Assembly (NCBI GenBank): GCA_963978895.1
Contig: OZ022242.1
Coordinates: 16,210,121 to 16,274,120 of the forward strand
Reading direction: 5' to 3'
Origin: Erpobdella octoculata
Taxonomy: Eukaryota; Annelida; Clitellata; Hirudinida; Erpobdellidae
DNA: 64,000 bases
The notes beneath the pieces are model-generated. The model was not told where the DNA came from and did no database searches. It saw nothing but the letters and a program-made list of their open reading frames with translations. The position numbers were made by a program, and so were the translations under genes. Positions 12,673 to 39,699 of the stretch are shown in pieces (the stretch's first letter is position 1; every line of letters starts with the position of its first letter).

Positions 12673-12770
12673 TCAACTTCAGACTCGAACCCACGACTGT
12701 CAGATCGGCAACACCGCCTCGCATCATGCCAACTACCTTACCATCTGCGACACTTCCACTGCCAAAAAAC
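12670..12770 (-). mobile_element. tRNA-derived SINE head, copy 1
   Basis: The minus strand reads a tRNA-like module with A box GCAGATGGTAAGGTAG and B box GGGTTCGAGTC about 50 bp apart. It is about 95% identical by eye to 13023-13112. The tRNA cannot be assigned to an isotype and the repetition argues for a SINE. Confidence 0.7.
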
Positions 12771-13022
12771 AGTGGTTGTTAAGCGCTTTTGTTGGGGTAT
12801 GTTGAACACAACACTCGACTATGAATGGGTACGAATCAATGCTCGATAGTATTATAAGTTGTACGGCGTACAATCCGTCACTAGCTAATTTAATAACTAT
12901 CGAAGATATATGTTTTATGATATATATTATAAGGAAACATAGCGTTGATATGTTTTTACGAGCCACGTATATCAGAAACTTGGATGGCGTACAATCCACC
13001 ACGAAATAACACAAATATACAT

Positions 13023-13112
13023 GTCTCAACTTCAGACTCGAACCCACGACTGTCGGATCGGCAACACCGCCTCGCATCATGCCAACTACCTTACCATCTG
13101 CGCCACTTCCAC
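13023..13112 (-). mobile_element. tRNA-derived SINE head, copy 2
   Basis: This is a second copy of the tRNA-like module at 12670-12770, with A box GCGCAGATGGTAAGGTAG and B box GGGTTCGAGTC on the minus strand. It leads directly into the left arm of the large palindrome that starts at about 13123. Confidence 0.7.
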
Positions 13113-13122
13113 CGCCAAAAAC

Positions 13123-13970
<848 letters not shown>

Positions 13971-14450
13971 CAAAAGTGCCTATGTACGACCATAAAAGAT
14001 AACTGCGTAATAAAATTTAAATTTAGTTTACGTAACAACGTTCAAAAACTTCAAGCAACTTTTAGCCAGTTTTAGCAAATCTATTTTACATTTTATGGGC
14101 TAAAAGAAGTTAGGAAAGAGTGGAAAAGAGAAAATGAGAGCGAGCTGAAACGGGAACGTGAGAGCAAGCGTGAGCGGAACTAGAACGGGAAAGCGACCGG
14201 GAACGGGAAAGCGACCGGGAATGGGAAAGCGACCGGGAGCGGGAAAGCGATCAGGAGCGGGAAAGCGACCGGGAGCGGGAAAGCGATCGGGAGCGGGAAA
14301 GTGACAGGGAGCGGGAAAGCGACTGGGAGCGGGAAAGCGACAAAGAGCGGGAATGCGACAGGAAACAAGAAAGCAAGCGAAAGCGGGAACGGGATAGCAA
14401 CCGGGAGAGGAAAAGCGACCGGGAGGGGGAAAGCGACCGGAAGCGAGAAA
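13971..14450 (+). mobile_element. Helitron A-type body with 18-bp minisatellite
   Basis: The segment 14000-14110 is the inverted counterpart of 6000-6115. It is followed by about 15 imperfect units of GGGAGCGGGAAAGCGACC (14170-14450). The CTAGT end is missing; LINE-derived sequence follows immediately at 14450. Confidence 0.55.
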
Positions 14451-14596
14451 GATTCTTCAGTGCAAGGGTGACGAATGAATGGAATAAATTGGAGAATGAA
14501 GTGGTGAATGCTGCAACTCTTGAAGAATTTAAAATTAAATTATCAATTTATATATGTATAAATGCCGTTCTTTTCAACCAGCATGCGTGTTCTTAA
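14450..14596 (+). pseudogene. LINE reverse transcriptase C-terminal fragment
   Basis: The translation contains FFSARVTNEWNKLENEVVNA then ATLEEFKIKL, ending in a stop near 14596. A W-N-x-L motif followed by a short hydrophobic helix is the usual C-terminus of CR1/Jockey-type LINE ORF2 proteins. Only the last 45 or so residues remain. It is not colinear with the LINE at 15188, so it is a separate, older insertion. Confidence 0.5.
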
Positions 14597-14830
14597 TAAT
14601 TTTTTCAAAACAATTTAGTTAGAGTTTATGACAGCTGGTAATTTTAATTATTTTAAATATAAAAACGATGTTTATTCACAGTTTTAATTCATTGCTAAAG
14701 AAATAAAAAACAAGACAAATAAATGTATCAATGTTGGTAAACAACCTGGATATTATTAAACGTGTTTACTTTACTTTAAGTAGTGAAGTAAAAGTATATA
14801 CCGTTATCTGAATTACTTGAATTTGAAAAC

Positions 14831-28492
<13,662 letters not shown>

Positions 28493-28571
28493 AGATTATT
28501 TTTAAGCTAGTAGTCGTAGTTTATTTTATTTGATAAAAAATCAACATAAAAAAACAAATAAATATAACAAA

Positions 28572-30320
28572 TCACATATCAGCAACACTCCATTTGTAAG
28601 CAAGTTCTTTAACTGCTTTGCGATCATTCTGCTTATCAAAAAGTTGTTTTTCAAAACCATTTGAGCGATCTACCCCATCCCATCTGTACCCCGGTACGAT
28701 TGCAAACCGATTGGGAGGTGGCTCAGGACCTTTGTAGATAGGTCTTTCTTTACCATCTTTGGATTTCTGTTTAGCTTTTTTCACGCGCATATATTCAAGC
28801 ATTGGATCTCCGTCTCTCAAAATGTTTCGCTGTTCCTCATTAAGATCTACATCATCAGCATATCGAGCCATTGGCTTTGACATTTCTTTTATGGCATCTT
28901 CAACATAGTCTTGTCTCATCTCCTTTTGCTTGATTCCACCAGCCCACTCTTTGTATTTTTCATTCATTACTTTTTTCTTAGCTTCTTGTTCTGCTTTTTT
29001 AGCTTTTTCTTCTTCAGAGGTTTTTTTATTCAACAGCTGGACTCTATAGATAGCATCAACCTGTGACACTTCTGAAGTTTCTTGCTCTATGGAGGAGGTC
29101 GAGTCATGCCTTCGGCGCTTCTGTGGAACAGGGGAGCAAGAAACAGAGTCATTGTTAGATGAAGCATCTGAGTCATGTCGTCTTGACTGAGCTGACCTCT
29201 GCTTAGACTTTTCTGGCGTTTTACTCCTGGGAGATTTTGGTTCAGATTTTATCCTCAACCCTGAGTCACTCTGGTTTTCGTGTCTTTTTCTTAGTGTTGA
29301 AATAACAGAAAAATCTCGTTGCCGTCTGTTAATAGACAGCCTTTCCCCCTTGGATGATTCTGGCCTATTCTTTCTCCTAGGAGATTCATCTGGAATATTT
29401 TCCTGCTTAAATGATTCGGGCCTGTTCCTTCTTGGAGGAGATTCATTTAGGATTTGTTCACACCTATTTTTCTTGTAATTTTTGTTTTCAACTTTTGGTC
29501 TTGGAGGAGAAAGATCAGGAGAGCCTTTTCTAAATTTTCTTGGAGGAGAATTGTCAGGAGAGCCCCTTCTAAATTTTCTCGGAGGAGAATTGTCTGGAGA
29601 GCCTTTTCTAAATTTATTTGGAGAATTGTCAGGAGAGCCCCTTCTAAATTTTCTCGGAGGAGAATTGTCTGGAGAGCCTTTTCTAAATTTTCTCGGAGAA
29701 TTGTCTGGAGAGCCTTTTCTAAATTTTCTCGGAGAATTGTCCGGAGAGCCTTTTCTAAATTTTCTTGGAGGAGAATTGTCTGGAGAGCCTTTTCTAAATT
29801 TCCTCGGAGGAGAATTGTCAGAGTTGTGCCTTTTCTTATTGTTTCGGTTTTCGGATTTTGATCCAGTTCTTTTATATGAGTCTAATGGGCGATTTGTAGA
29901 TTGTTCGCAGGACCTGGGTGGAGAGATGTCAGAATCTGAATTTTTCCGCCTCTTGTGTAACTTCTTGGTCTTATCAAAAAAATCTACATTGCACCCTGAA
30001 TTTAGAGTAGATTCAATTTCATTGTTATCTGCATCAAATTCAGTTTTTACTTGAACGGCACCGTTCCAATTGTTGGTTGTGAACTTTGTTGATGTCCACA
30101 GCTCGTTAACAAGTTCCTGATCTTCTACAACTATAACAGGTTTATCTTCCTCATCTTCTGGAACAATTTTGACTTCGGCAGTAGGTATGTGACTTAAATC
30201 AATATCGTCATCTATTATTTTCATTCCGCCAGATTTCGTGGATTTTTTTATACGTTTTTTCTTTTTAATGTCAGTACTATCTTTCGCAAGATAACGTTTC
30301 AAATATTCTGCGGTACTCAT
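28572..30320 (-). CDS. BUD13: BUD13 homolog, RES-complex splicing factor
   Basis: This is a single open frame of 582 residues. BUD13 belongs to the nuclear RES complex (with SNIP1/Pml1 and RBMX2/Snu17), which stabilises activated spliceosomes. The N-terminus [15 protein letters not shown] and the C-terminus with [18 protein letters not shown] and ending YKWSVADM are family hallmarks. About nine tandem 12-13-residue repeats of the [13 protein letters not shown] type occupy roughly residues 165-275, a phospho-acceptor SP/RS-like region as in other animal BUD13 proteins. A charged helical part (about 430-490) precedes the conserved C-terminal domain. The length is near the animal norm. The complete absence of introns is odd beside the intron-rich neighbours and could mean intron loss or a retrocopy. 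A minus-strand AATAAA lies near 28522. The gene is convergent with the 209-aa gene. Confidence 0.95.
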   Translation of the reverse strand: MSTAEYLKRYLAKDSTDIKKKKRIKKSTKSGGMKIIDDDIDLSHIPTAEVKIVPEDEEDKPVIVVEDQELVNELWTSTKFTTNNWNGAVQVKTEFDADNNEIESTLNSGCNVDFFDKTKKLHKRRKNSDSDISPPRSCEQSTNRPLDSYKRTGSKSENRNNKKRHNSDNSPPRKFRKGSPDNSPPRKFRKGSPDNSPRKFRKGSPDNSPRKFRKGSPDNSPPRKFRRGSPDNSPNKFRKGSPDNSPPRKFRRGSPDNSPPRKFRKGSPDLSPPRPKVENKNYKKNRCEQILNESPPRRNRPESFKQENIPDESPRRKNRPESSKGERLSINRRQRDFSVISTLRKRHENQSDSGLRIKSEPKSPRSKTPEKSKQRSAQSRRHDSDASSNNDSVSCSPVPQKRRRHDSTSSIEQETSEVSQVDAIYRVQLLNKKTSEEEKAKKAEQEAKKKVMNEKYKEWAGGIKQKEMRQDYVEDAIKEMSKPMARYADDVDLNEEQRNILRDGDPMLEYMRVKKAKQKSKDGKERPIYKGPEPPPNRFAIVPGYRWDGVDRSNGFEKQLFDKQNDRKAVKELAYKWSVADM

Positions 30321-30579
30321 GATTTTTTATAAATAAATATTCACGAAAACGGCCGATAAACTCAATCCTATTTATAAAATAAACAACGATAAAAAATCAT
30401 AGAATAAAAACTAGGCAATAACTATATGTAGTGGACAGTAGTACTGGGACATCAAATAATAAAATAAGGAATGCAAGCTTATTCAAAACTAGAAAAACTG
30501 CGGGTTGCTTGTTGTCAAAGTATTAATAACAATCAAAAAAGAACAACTGTTATAGTCTTGAAGCAAGCGGAAAAATATT

Positions 30580-30580
<1 letters not shown>
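30321..30580. other. Upstream region of BUD13
   Basis: This presumably contains the BUD13 promoter. No clear TATA box or other motif stands out before the TA-rich repeat that starts near 30580. Confidence 0.4.
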
Positions 30581-30717
<137 letters not shown>

Positions 30718-31076
30718 ACTAGCGGGGTTACCCGGCGTTGCCCGGGGTTTTTAGAGGTTTTTCTAATGTTTGTCTCTCTCGCTCCCGTTCCCTTCTCCAC
30801 TTTCCCGTTTTCGTAGCGTTCCCGGTCGCTTTTCCGCTCTCGGTCGTTTTCCAGCTCCCGGTCGCTTTCCCGCTCAGAAGTTCTGTTATCGATTTTCTCT
30901 CTTGCTCGCGTTTCCTTCCAAGCTTGCTCTCCCGATTCCAGTCGCTTTCCGCGTTCCCGGTCGCTTTCCGCGTTCCCGGTCGCTTTCCGCGTTCCCGGTC
31001 GCTTTCCCGTTCCCGGTCGCTTTCCCGTTTCCGGTCGCTTTCCCGTTCCCGGGCAACGCCGGGTAACCCCACTAGT
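30718..31076. mobile_element. Helitron A composite with two inverted 3' ends
   Basis: The left end ACTAGCGGGGTTACCCGGCG and the right end CGCCGGGTAACCCCACTAGT are near-perfect inverted copies of the family A 3' end. Between them are runs of the 18-bp minisatellite (CGGTCGCTTTCCCGTTCC). An ordinary Helitron has one such end, so this is a head-to-head fusion or an element mobilised by two 3' ends. Confidence 0.7.
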
Positions 31077-31423
31077 ATATATATATATATATATATATGA
31101 ATGTTTGTGGGTTAGTTTGTCTATTATAGAAACGGGAAAGCGACCAGGAACGGACAGCGAGCGGGAACGGAAAAGCAAGCGTGAGCGGTAATGGGAGAGC
31201 AAACGTGAGCGGGAACGGGACAGCGACCGGGAACGGGAAAACGACAGGGAGCGGGAAAGCGACCGGGAGCGGGAAAGCGACCGGGAGCGGGAAAGCGACC
31301 GGCAGCGGGAAAACGACCGAAAACGGGAAAGCAAACAGGAGTGGGAAAGGAAACGGGAGAGAAAGAGACAAACATTAGAAAAACCTCTAAAAAACCCGGG
31401 CAACGCCGGGTATCTCCGCTAGT
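31077..31423 (+). mobile_element. Non-autonomous Helitron, family A (plus)
   Basis: It follows a (TA)n tract and ATGAATGTTTGTGGG. It contains the GGGAGCGGGAAAGCGACC minisatellite (31130-31360), then AACATTAGAAAAACCTCTAA, the hairpin CCCGGGCAACGCCGGG and CTAGT at 31419-31423. Confidence 0.75.
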
Positions 31424-31544
31424 ACATACATAAACACACACACATACATGCACATACACATACATACATACAAACGGGAGAGAAAGAGACAAACATTAGA
31501 AAAACCTCTAAAAAACCCGGGCAACGCCGGGTATCTCCGCTAGT
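31424..31544 (+). mobile_element. Duplicated Helitron A 3' end
   Basis: The last 80 bp of the preceding element (AGAGACAAACATTAGAAAAA to CTAGT at 31540-31544) are repeated after an ACACAC/TACATA spacer. This is a tandem 3'-terminal duplication. Confidence 0.75.
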
Positions 31545-31626
31545 ACATACATAAACACACACACAGACACACATACATGCACATACACATACATACATAC
31601 ATAGACACATACATACGCACATACAT

Positions 31627-31839
31627 ATATATATAGTTCCCGCTCGCTCACCCGCTCCGCTCCGCTCCGCTTATTTTGTGACGGATTTCAAAATTTTTTT
31701 CTCTATATTTGATTCCCCTTGACTCTCAAGGTTGTGTGAAAATTTCATTACGATCGGATGAATGGTGTAGCAATGCATAAAGGACATGAATATATACATA
31801 TATACATATATACATACAAACATTCATTTTTATATATAT

Positions 31840-31842
<3 letters not shown>
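31627..31842 (-). mobile_element. Helitron A 5' portion
   Basis: On the minus strand the segment begins TCTATATATATAAAAATGAA (31842 downward), passes TGCATTGCTACACCATTCAT and GAGAGTCAAGGGGAATCAAA, and ends in GCGGAGCGGAGCGGAG repeats. The TC start followed by an ATATATAAAA tract is the family 5' end. Confidence 0.65.
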
Positions 31843-31908
<66 letters not shown>

Positions 31909-31911
<3 letters not shown>

Positions 31912-33436
31912 ATATATATAAAAGAACATGTCCTGACTGACTGACTGACTGACTGACTGACTGACTGACTGACTGACTGACTGATGACTGACTGATAATC
32001 AACGCCGAGCTCAAACGCCTCATCCTAGGAACGTGAAATTTGGAACTTATATTACTTTTATAGCGTAAACATCCGCTAAGAAAGGATTTTTGAAAATTTT
32101 GCTCCTGAGGGGAAAAAACTGGAAAACAAACTTTTTTCTAAAACAATGTATATCTCGAAAACCAAAAATGAGGAGATTTTGAAATTTGGTATATAGATTC
32201 TTTTTGAAAAATAAAAAGATACATGTTTCACATTTTTTGAAAATTCGGTTTCCCGGACCTCAAATGTGGGTTGGAAAATTGGGTTATTTGGTTTTTAAAG
32301 TAGCTTCTACTCAAAAACTGTTAATGCTACAGGAGTAAAAATTAGTATTTAGTTTCTACTCCAAAAATAATAAAAATAATTAGCATTTTTTGAAAATTTG
32401 GCTTCCAGGACTTCAAATGTGGGGTGGAAAATAGGGCTAATTGTCTTTTATAGTAACTGCTACTCAAAAACAGTAAATACCACAGATGAAAAAATTATTA
32501 TTTAGTTTCTTTTCTAAAAATAAAGATATACGTGTTTCACCATTTTTTACAAATTTGGTTTCCCGGACCTCAAATGTGGGTTGGAAAATTGGGTTATTTG
32601 GTTTTTAAAGTAGCTTCTACTCAAAAACTGTTAATGCTACAAAAGTAAAAATTAGTATTTAGTTTCTACTCTAAAAATAATGATATACGGGTTTCACAAT
32701 TTTTTGAAAATTTGGTTTCCAGGACTTCAAATGTGGGGTGGAAAATAGGGTTATTTGGTTTTTAAAGTAACTGCTACTCAACAACTGTAATTGCCACAGA
32801 TGTAAAAATTAATAATTAGTATCTACTCAAAAAAAAAAGATATACGTGTTTCATCATTTTTTGGGTTATTTGGTTTTTAAAGTAGCTGCTACTCAAAAAC
32901 TGTTAATGCTACAGAAGTAAAAATTAGAATTTAGCTTCTACTCCAAAAATAATGAAATACGTGTTTTAGCATTTTTTGAAAAATTTGGTTTCCAGGACCT
33001 CAAATGTAAGGTGCAAAATAGAGTTATTTGATTTTAAAAATTAATGCTACTCAAAAACTGTAAGTGGTAATATCACCGATCGGGCCAAGCCGTTATTTTA
33101 GAGTCTTTTTACGGGCCAGGCTACACCTTAAATCAAGGTGGTACGGGCCGAGGTTTTTCACTAAGCATATAGACATTTTAGTGATTTTAGGGTCTTAATA
33201 CGGGGCGGGCCAAACCTGAAGTCAAGGTGGGACGGGCCGAAGTTTTTCATCAAGTATATAGAATTTTTAGGCCTGTAAAAACGGGCCGGGCCCAAATTAG
33301 ACGGGCCGTGCCGGGCCAGGAATTTTGGTTTTGAAACGGGCTGGGCCAAGTTGTCGACGGACCGAGCCGACACTATGGATGCACGGTTCAAATTCTCTAA
33401 TTTCATGCGAGCGAAGCCGCTACGGGCACTGCTAGT
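31909..33436 (+). mobile_element. Non-autonomous Helitron, family B (copy B1)
   Basis: It starts TCTATATATATAAAAGAACA followed by a CTGA run of about 50 bp and GATAATCAACGCCGAGCTCA. The interior has about five 165-bp-class tandem units. It ends with GGCCCGT-rich repeats, the hairpin AGCGAAGCCGCT and GGGCACTGCTAGT (CTAGT 33432-33436). No coding capacity. Confidence 0.85.
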
Positions 33437-34425
33437 ATATATATAAAAGACATGTCCTGACTGACTGACTGATAATCAACGCCGAGCTCAAACGCCTCAT
33501 CATAGGAACGTGAAATTTGGAACTTATATTACTTTTATTGCGTAAGCATCCACTAAGAAAAATTTTTAAAAAATTTTGCTGCTGAGGAAAAGAAACTGGA
33601 AAACAAACTTTTTTCTAAAACAATGTATATCTCGAAAACCAAAAATGAGATTTTGAAATTTGGTATATGGATTCTTCTTGAAAAATAAAAAGATATGTGT
33701 TTCAGCATTTTTTAAAAATTTGGTTTCCCGGACCTCAAATGTGGGTTGGAAAATTGGGTTCTTTGGTTTTTAAAGTAGCTGCTACTCAAAAACTGTGACT
33801 GCTACAAAAGTAAAAATTAGTGTTTAGTTTCTACTCTAAAAATAATGATATACGTGTTTCACAATTTTTTGAAAATTTGGTTTCCAGGACTTCAAATGTG
33901 GGGTGGAAAATAGGGTTTTTTGGTTTTTAAAGTAACTGCTTCTCAAAAACTGTAAGTGCTACAGATGTGAAAATTAGTATTTTGAGGTTTTGTGCCGGTT
34001 AAAAGTAGATGACTTCAGTTTATCACCGGACGGACGGGCCAAGCCATTATTTTAGGGTCTTCATACGGCCCGGCCCTGCCCAAACCTTAAATCAAGGTGG
34101 GACAGGCCGAGATTTTTAACCAAGTATATAGACATTTTAGTGATCTTGGGGTGTTCAGACGGGCCGGGCTAAACCTGAAGTCGAGGTGGGACGGGCCGAA
34201 GTTTTTCATCAAGTATATAGAACTTCTAGGCCTGTAAAAACGGGCCGGGCCCATATTAGACGGGCCCTGCCGGGCCAGGAATTTCGGTTTTTGAAACGGG
34301 CTGGGCCAAGCTGTCGACGGGCCGAGACGAGACCTAAAAAATTGATCCGTGCAGTACTTTACTATGTATGCACTGTTCAAATTCTCTAATTTCATGCGAG
34401 CAAAGCCGCTACGGGCACTGCTAGT
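33437..34425 (+). mobile_element. Non-autonomous Helitron, family B (copy B2)
   Basis: It abuts B1 directly (CTAGT then ATATATATAAAAGACATGTC). It has a short CTGA run, only two to three internal tandem units, and ends GGGCACTGCTAGT (34421-34425). It is a head-to-tail neighbour of B1 with fewer internal repeats. Confidence 0.85.
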
Positions 34426-34499
34426 AAATATATATAGGTAGACAAAAAATTTCATAAAAATCGGTTTAGCCGTTTCGGAGGAGTTTATATAAATATAAT

Positions 34500-35577
<1,078 letters not shown>

Positions 35578-35580
35578 ATA

Positions 35581-35757
<177 letters not shown>

Positions 35758-35984
35758 CTGACTGTCTGTCTGATTTTGGCCTATGTATTATATATACACT
35801 CCTCCGAAACGGCTGAACCGGTTTTTATGAAATTTCACATGTACCTATCCTCAGACCTCCCAAACGTACACAACAAATTTCATAAAAATCGGTTTTTTAG
35901 TCATTTTTTAGTCCCGCTTATATAACAGACCAGCAACCAACTTTACATCTATATATATAAAAATGAATGTTTGTATATATGTAT

Positions 35985-37455
35985 ACTAGCAGTGCCCGTA
36001 GCGGCTTCGCTCGCATGAAATTAGAGAATTTAAATCGTGCATACATAGTAGTGTATTGCACGGATCAATTTTTTAGGTCTCGGCTCGGCCCGTCGACAAC
36101 TTGGCCCAGCCCGTTTCAAAAACCGAAATTCCTGGCCCGGCACGGCCCATCTAATATGGGCCCGGCCCGTTTTTACAGGCCGAGAAGCTCAATATACTTG
36201 ATAAAAAACTTCGGCCCGTCCCACCTTGACTTCAGGTTTAGCCCGGCCCGTCTAAACACCCTAAAATCACTAAAATGTCTATATACTTGGTTAAAAATCT
36301 CGGCCCGTCCCACCTTGATTTAAGGTTTGGGCAGGGCCGTATGAAGACCCTAAAATAACGGCTTGGCCCGTCCGTCCGGTGATAAACTGAACTCATCTAC
36401 TTTCAACCGGCACAAAACCTCAAAATACTAATCTTCACATCTGTAGCACTTACAGTTTTTGAGTAGCAGTTATTTTAAAATCAAATAACCCTTTTTCCAC
36501 TTCACGTTTGAGGTCATGAAAACCAAATTTTCAAAAAATTGTGAAACACGTATATCATTATTTTTAGAGTAGAAACTAAATAATTATTTTACTTTTGTAG
36601 CATTTACAGTTTTTGAGTAGCAGTTACTTTAAAAACCAAGTAACCCTATTTTCTACCCCATATTTGAAGTCCTGGAAACCAAATTTTCAAAAAATGGTAA
36701 AACACGTATATCATTATTTCTGGAGTAGAAACCAAATACTAATTTTTACTCCTGTAGCATCTACAGTTTTCGAGTAGCAGTTACATTAAAAACCAAATAA
36801 CTTTATTTTCCACCCCACATTTGAGGTCCTGGAAACCAAATTTTAAAAAAATGGTAAAACACGTATATCTTTATTTTTAGAATAGAAACTAAATACTAAT
36901 TTTTACATCTGTGGTATTTACAATTTTTGAGTAGCAGTTACTTTAAAAAACAAATAACCCTATTTTCCACCCCACATTTGAAGTCCTGGAAACCAAATTT
37001 TCAAAAAATGCTAAAACACGTATTTCATTATTTTTGGAGTAGAAACTAAACACTAATTTTTACTCCTGTAGCATTAACAGTGTTTGAGTAGCAGCTACTT
37101 AAAAAACCAAATAACCCAATTTTCCAATCCACATTTGAGGTCCGGGAAACCGAATTTTCAAAAAATGGTGAAACACGTATCTTTTTATTTTTCAAGGAGA
37201 ATCCATATACTAAATTTCAAAGTCTCCTCATTTTTGGTTTTCGAGATATACATTGTTTTAGAAAAAAGTTTGTTTTCCAGTTTCTTCCCCTCAGGGGCAA
37301 AATTTTCAAAAATCCTTTTTTAGTGGATCCTCACGCAATAAAAGTAATATAAGTTCCAAATGTCACGTTCCTAGGATGAGGCGTTTGAGCTCGGCGTTGA
37401 TTATCAGTCAGTCAGTCAGTCAGTCAGTCAGGACATGTTCTTTTATATATATAGA
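35985..37455 (-). mobile_element. Non-autonomous Helitron, family B (copy B3)
   Basis: The minus-strand 5' TC is at 37455 (TCTATATATATAAAAGAACA, then a CTGA run). The 3' end is ACTAG at 35985-35989 with TAGCGGCTTCGCTCGCATGA. Five to six internal tandem units and three GGCCCGTCCCACCTTGA units are present. It sits just inside a Helitron-like 5' end (TCTATATATATAAAAATGAA at 35948), so it may have inserted into another copy. Confidence 0.85.
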
Positions 37456-37754
37456 TAACTTCAAATATTTGAATTGATTTTGTTTTGGAACATGTGAGCA
37501 TTCCAGTTTGTCCCAAGTTTTTTTTAATTAACAACCATGCTCTGAGTTGTTGTAGTGGATGGGTTTATTCGCACTCTATGTGCTTATTCGCACTCGATGT
37601 GCTTATTCGCACTGCGCTGAAACAAACAAATTACAAGCACACAACGTCGATTATTTATTCTCACTTGACGTTGCAATAAAACAAAAACAAACAAATCACA
37701 AACAAACAACGTTGCAAGTTAATATAAGAGTTGTAAAAATGACTTTATGTCTGG

Positions 37755-38060
37755 TGTCTGTCATTTATGCATTGTCACACTGATCTGATCGTAATAAAAT
37801 TTTCACACGACCTTGAGAGTCAGCAGAGGAAGGTTTTTGTAAAAACAAATTGTGTTTGGTCACGTGAGCGAGAACGGGAAAGCGAGCGGAAACGGAAACT
37901 GGAAAATGAGCGGGAACGGCAATGGAAAGCGACCGAGAACGGGAAAGCAAGCGGAAGCGGGAAAGCCACCGGAGTGGGAGAACAAGCGGAAACGGGAAAA
38001 GGACCGGGAGCGGGAGAGAAACCGATAGAAAAACCTCTCAAAGTATAAATGCTCCACAAT
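37755..38060 (+). mobile_element. Decayed Helitron family A copy
   Basis: It contains TTATGCATTGTCACACTGAT, ACGACCTTGAGAGTC, minisatellite units GGGAAAGCGAGCGG and AGAAAAACCTCTCAAAG in the family A order. The terminal hairpin and CTAGT are missing. Confidence 0.6.
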
Positions 38061-38194
38061 CCAATTTTTCCTATTATGAAATTTTCAGGACTCTTGAAAT
38101 TTAATGAAAAAAAATCACAAATATTCAAATAGATATTTACTTATTGAAATTAAGAAAATGCCATTTTAATGAAATAATTAAATTTTTTTTTTAA

Positions 38195-38340
38195 AATATA
38201 ACGTTTTTGTGAACTAAAAAGAAGGAAATAATTTTTTTCTGGGCTGTGTGAGATATGTTTTGATGGAGGAATGCATTAATTGTGGACATTTGTATAAAAA
38301 TTATTTTCTTCTTTTTAGTTTACAAAAACGTGGCATTTAA
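38195..38340. repeat. Inverted repeat, MITE-like
   Basis: ACGTTTTTGTGAACTAAAAA and GAAGGAAATAATTTTT (about 38199-38237) are repeated inverted at about 38296-38333. The loop is about 60 bp. The ends are AT-rich and no target duplication is clear. Confidence 0.65.
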
Positions 38341-39200
38341 ATTTTTTGTTAAATTTTTTTAATGCATTAGAAAAACTTGGTATTTGAAAAAAAATTGTTT
38401 ATATTTTTATGATAAGTTATTAAAAGGATACGTCCATAAACATAGATATAAAAATTAATATGAAATTAGATGAAACTAATTAAATATAGTCATAGAGTAC
38501 TAAAAACTATATGGAGCATGCAGCTCGATCCAGCTGTGATTTCGTGCTTGATGAAGTAGTACGATAACTGAAGATCGCAACGCGTGTAAGGAATAGAATA
38601 AAAAGTGATATAGAGATCAAACTTCGGAATTTTGTTCAGAATATACGGTACATTACTGTGTTCAAAATCCCAGTTTTTCCGACTTGAGGAATTTGAGCTA
38701 GAGAACTTTGAAGTTTGTATCAAAATGGCGTTTGAATCCCCGTTCGTCGTAGCAATGTTTATTTTTATAACTGATTGGCAATGTTCAAAAATTGTTTAAA
38801 TTGTCAATGCAACCTCTCTGACGGGATTTCCTAATCGGTCTGTAAATGTTTTAACAATTTGGCAAATGCAATAATCTTAATAATAAAACTTTGAAGTTTG
38901 ACTTGCAATGGTATTCAAATGGCGTTTAAATTTTAAATGCCCGATGACGGATCACCCTAATGTTTTTTTTGTAATTGTATTAGTGATCGCAAAGTCTTGA
39001 AATTGTTCTAATTTATTATATGTTATGGAAGTTTGCAACACCCAAAAATCTTGATAATTATATAAGTAAATTGTTTCTTTTAAAAGTAATCAGGTTATCT
39101 AACCTAACCATTAATTAACAAACAGTGGTTTGGAAAGCACCAGTAATTCACCTGCATGAGGTCTTAATGTGGGTTTATGCCTTGCATCTATGAGGTAGTG

Positions 39201-39240
39201 TGTACAATTCAACAAGTGTTTTTACTTGTTGAATTGTACA
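39201..39240. repeat. Perfect 17-bp hairpin
   Basis: TGTACAATTCAACAAGT at 39201-39217 and its exact reverse complement at 39224-39240 are separated by 6 bases (GTTTTT). No associated element or gene is identified. Confidence 0.85.
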
Positions 39241-39362
39241 GACCATTCAAAAAGTCACCTCAAAAGTTAAGCATAACTTGAAAGGTTGCATGGTTCTACT
39301 TATTTTCTAATTAACAACCTTCTAAAGACTTTATATTTGGTAAATCAGAAGGATCTATGAAA

Positions 39363-39540
39363 ACTCCGCCTTGCATTTGCAAGCCAGTCCCAAGCCTGGA
39401 GAAAGGAGGAGGGAAAAGTTAAAAAGATCACATTATGATCCACGACAGGAAGTACTCAAGTGCTTCCTACATACAGCCATTAGAGTCTTAAAACACCTGG
39501 TGTAAAGGACTATAAACTATTATAAAAAAAAAGAAAAAAA
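39363..39540 (+). mobile_element. SINE family E, copy 5
   Basis: It starts ACTCCGCCTTGCATTTGCAA and ends CTATTATAAAAAAAAAGA plus an A-tail. It is flanked by AAGGATCTATGAA (39349-39361) and the same sequence after the tail (39539-39551). Confidence 0.85.
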
Positions 39541-39699
39541 GGATCTATGAATAATATTAACTTGTTCAAAAAATGTATAGTTCAAAAACAGCAACAAATA
39601 AACATTAGATATGGTAAAGTACTTTAATTATAAGCTGACATCTGTACCAGCTACGTTAGATGACATGGTGATGCATAAATGTACCGTTTAATCACTAAA

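Noticed and set aside
29454..30054. Repetitive 135- and 190-codon frames on the plus strand
   Set aside because: They are antisense shadows of the BUD13 repeat region.
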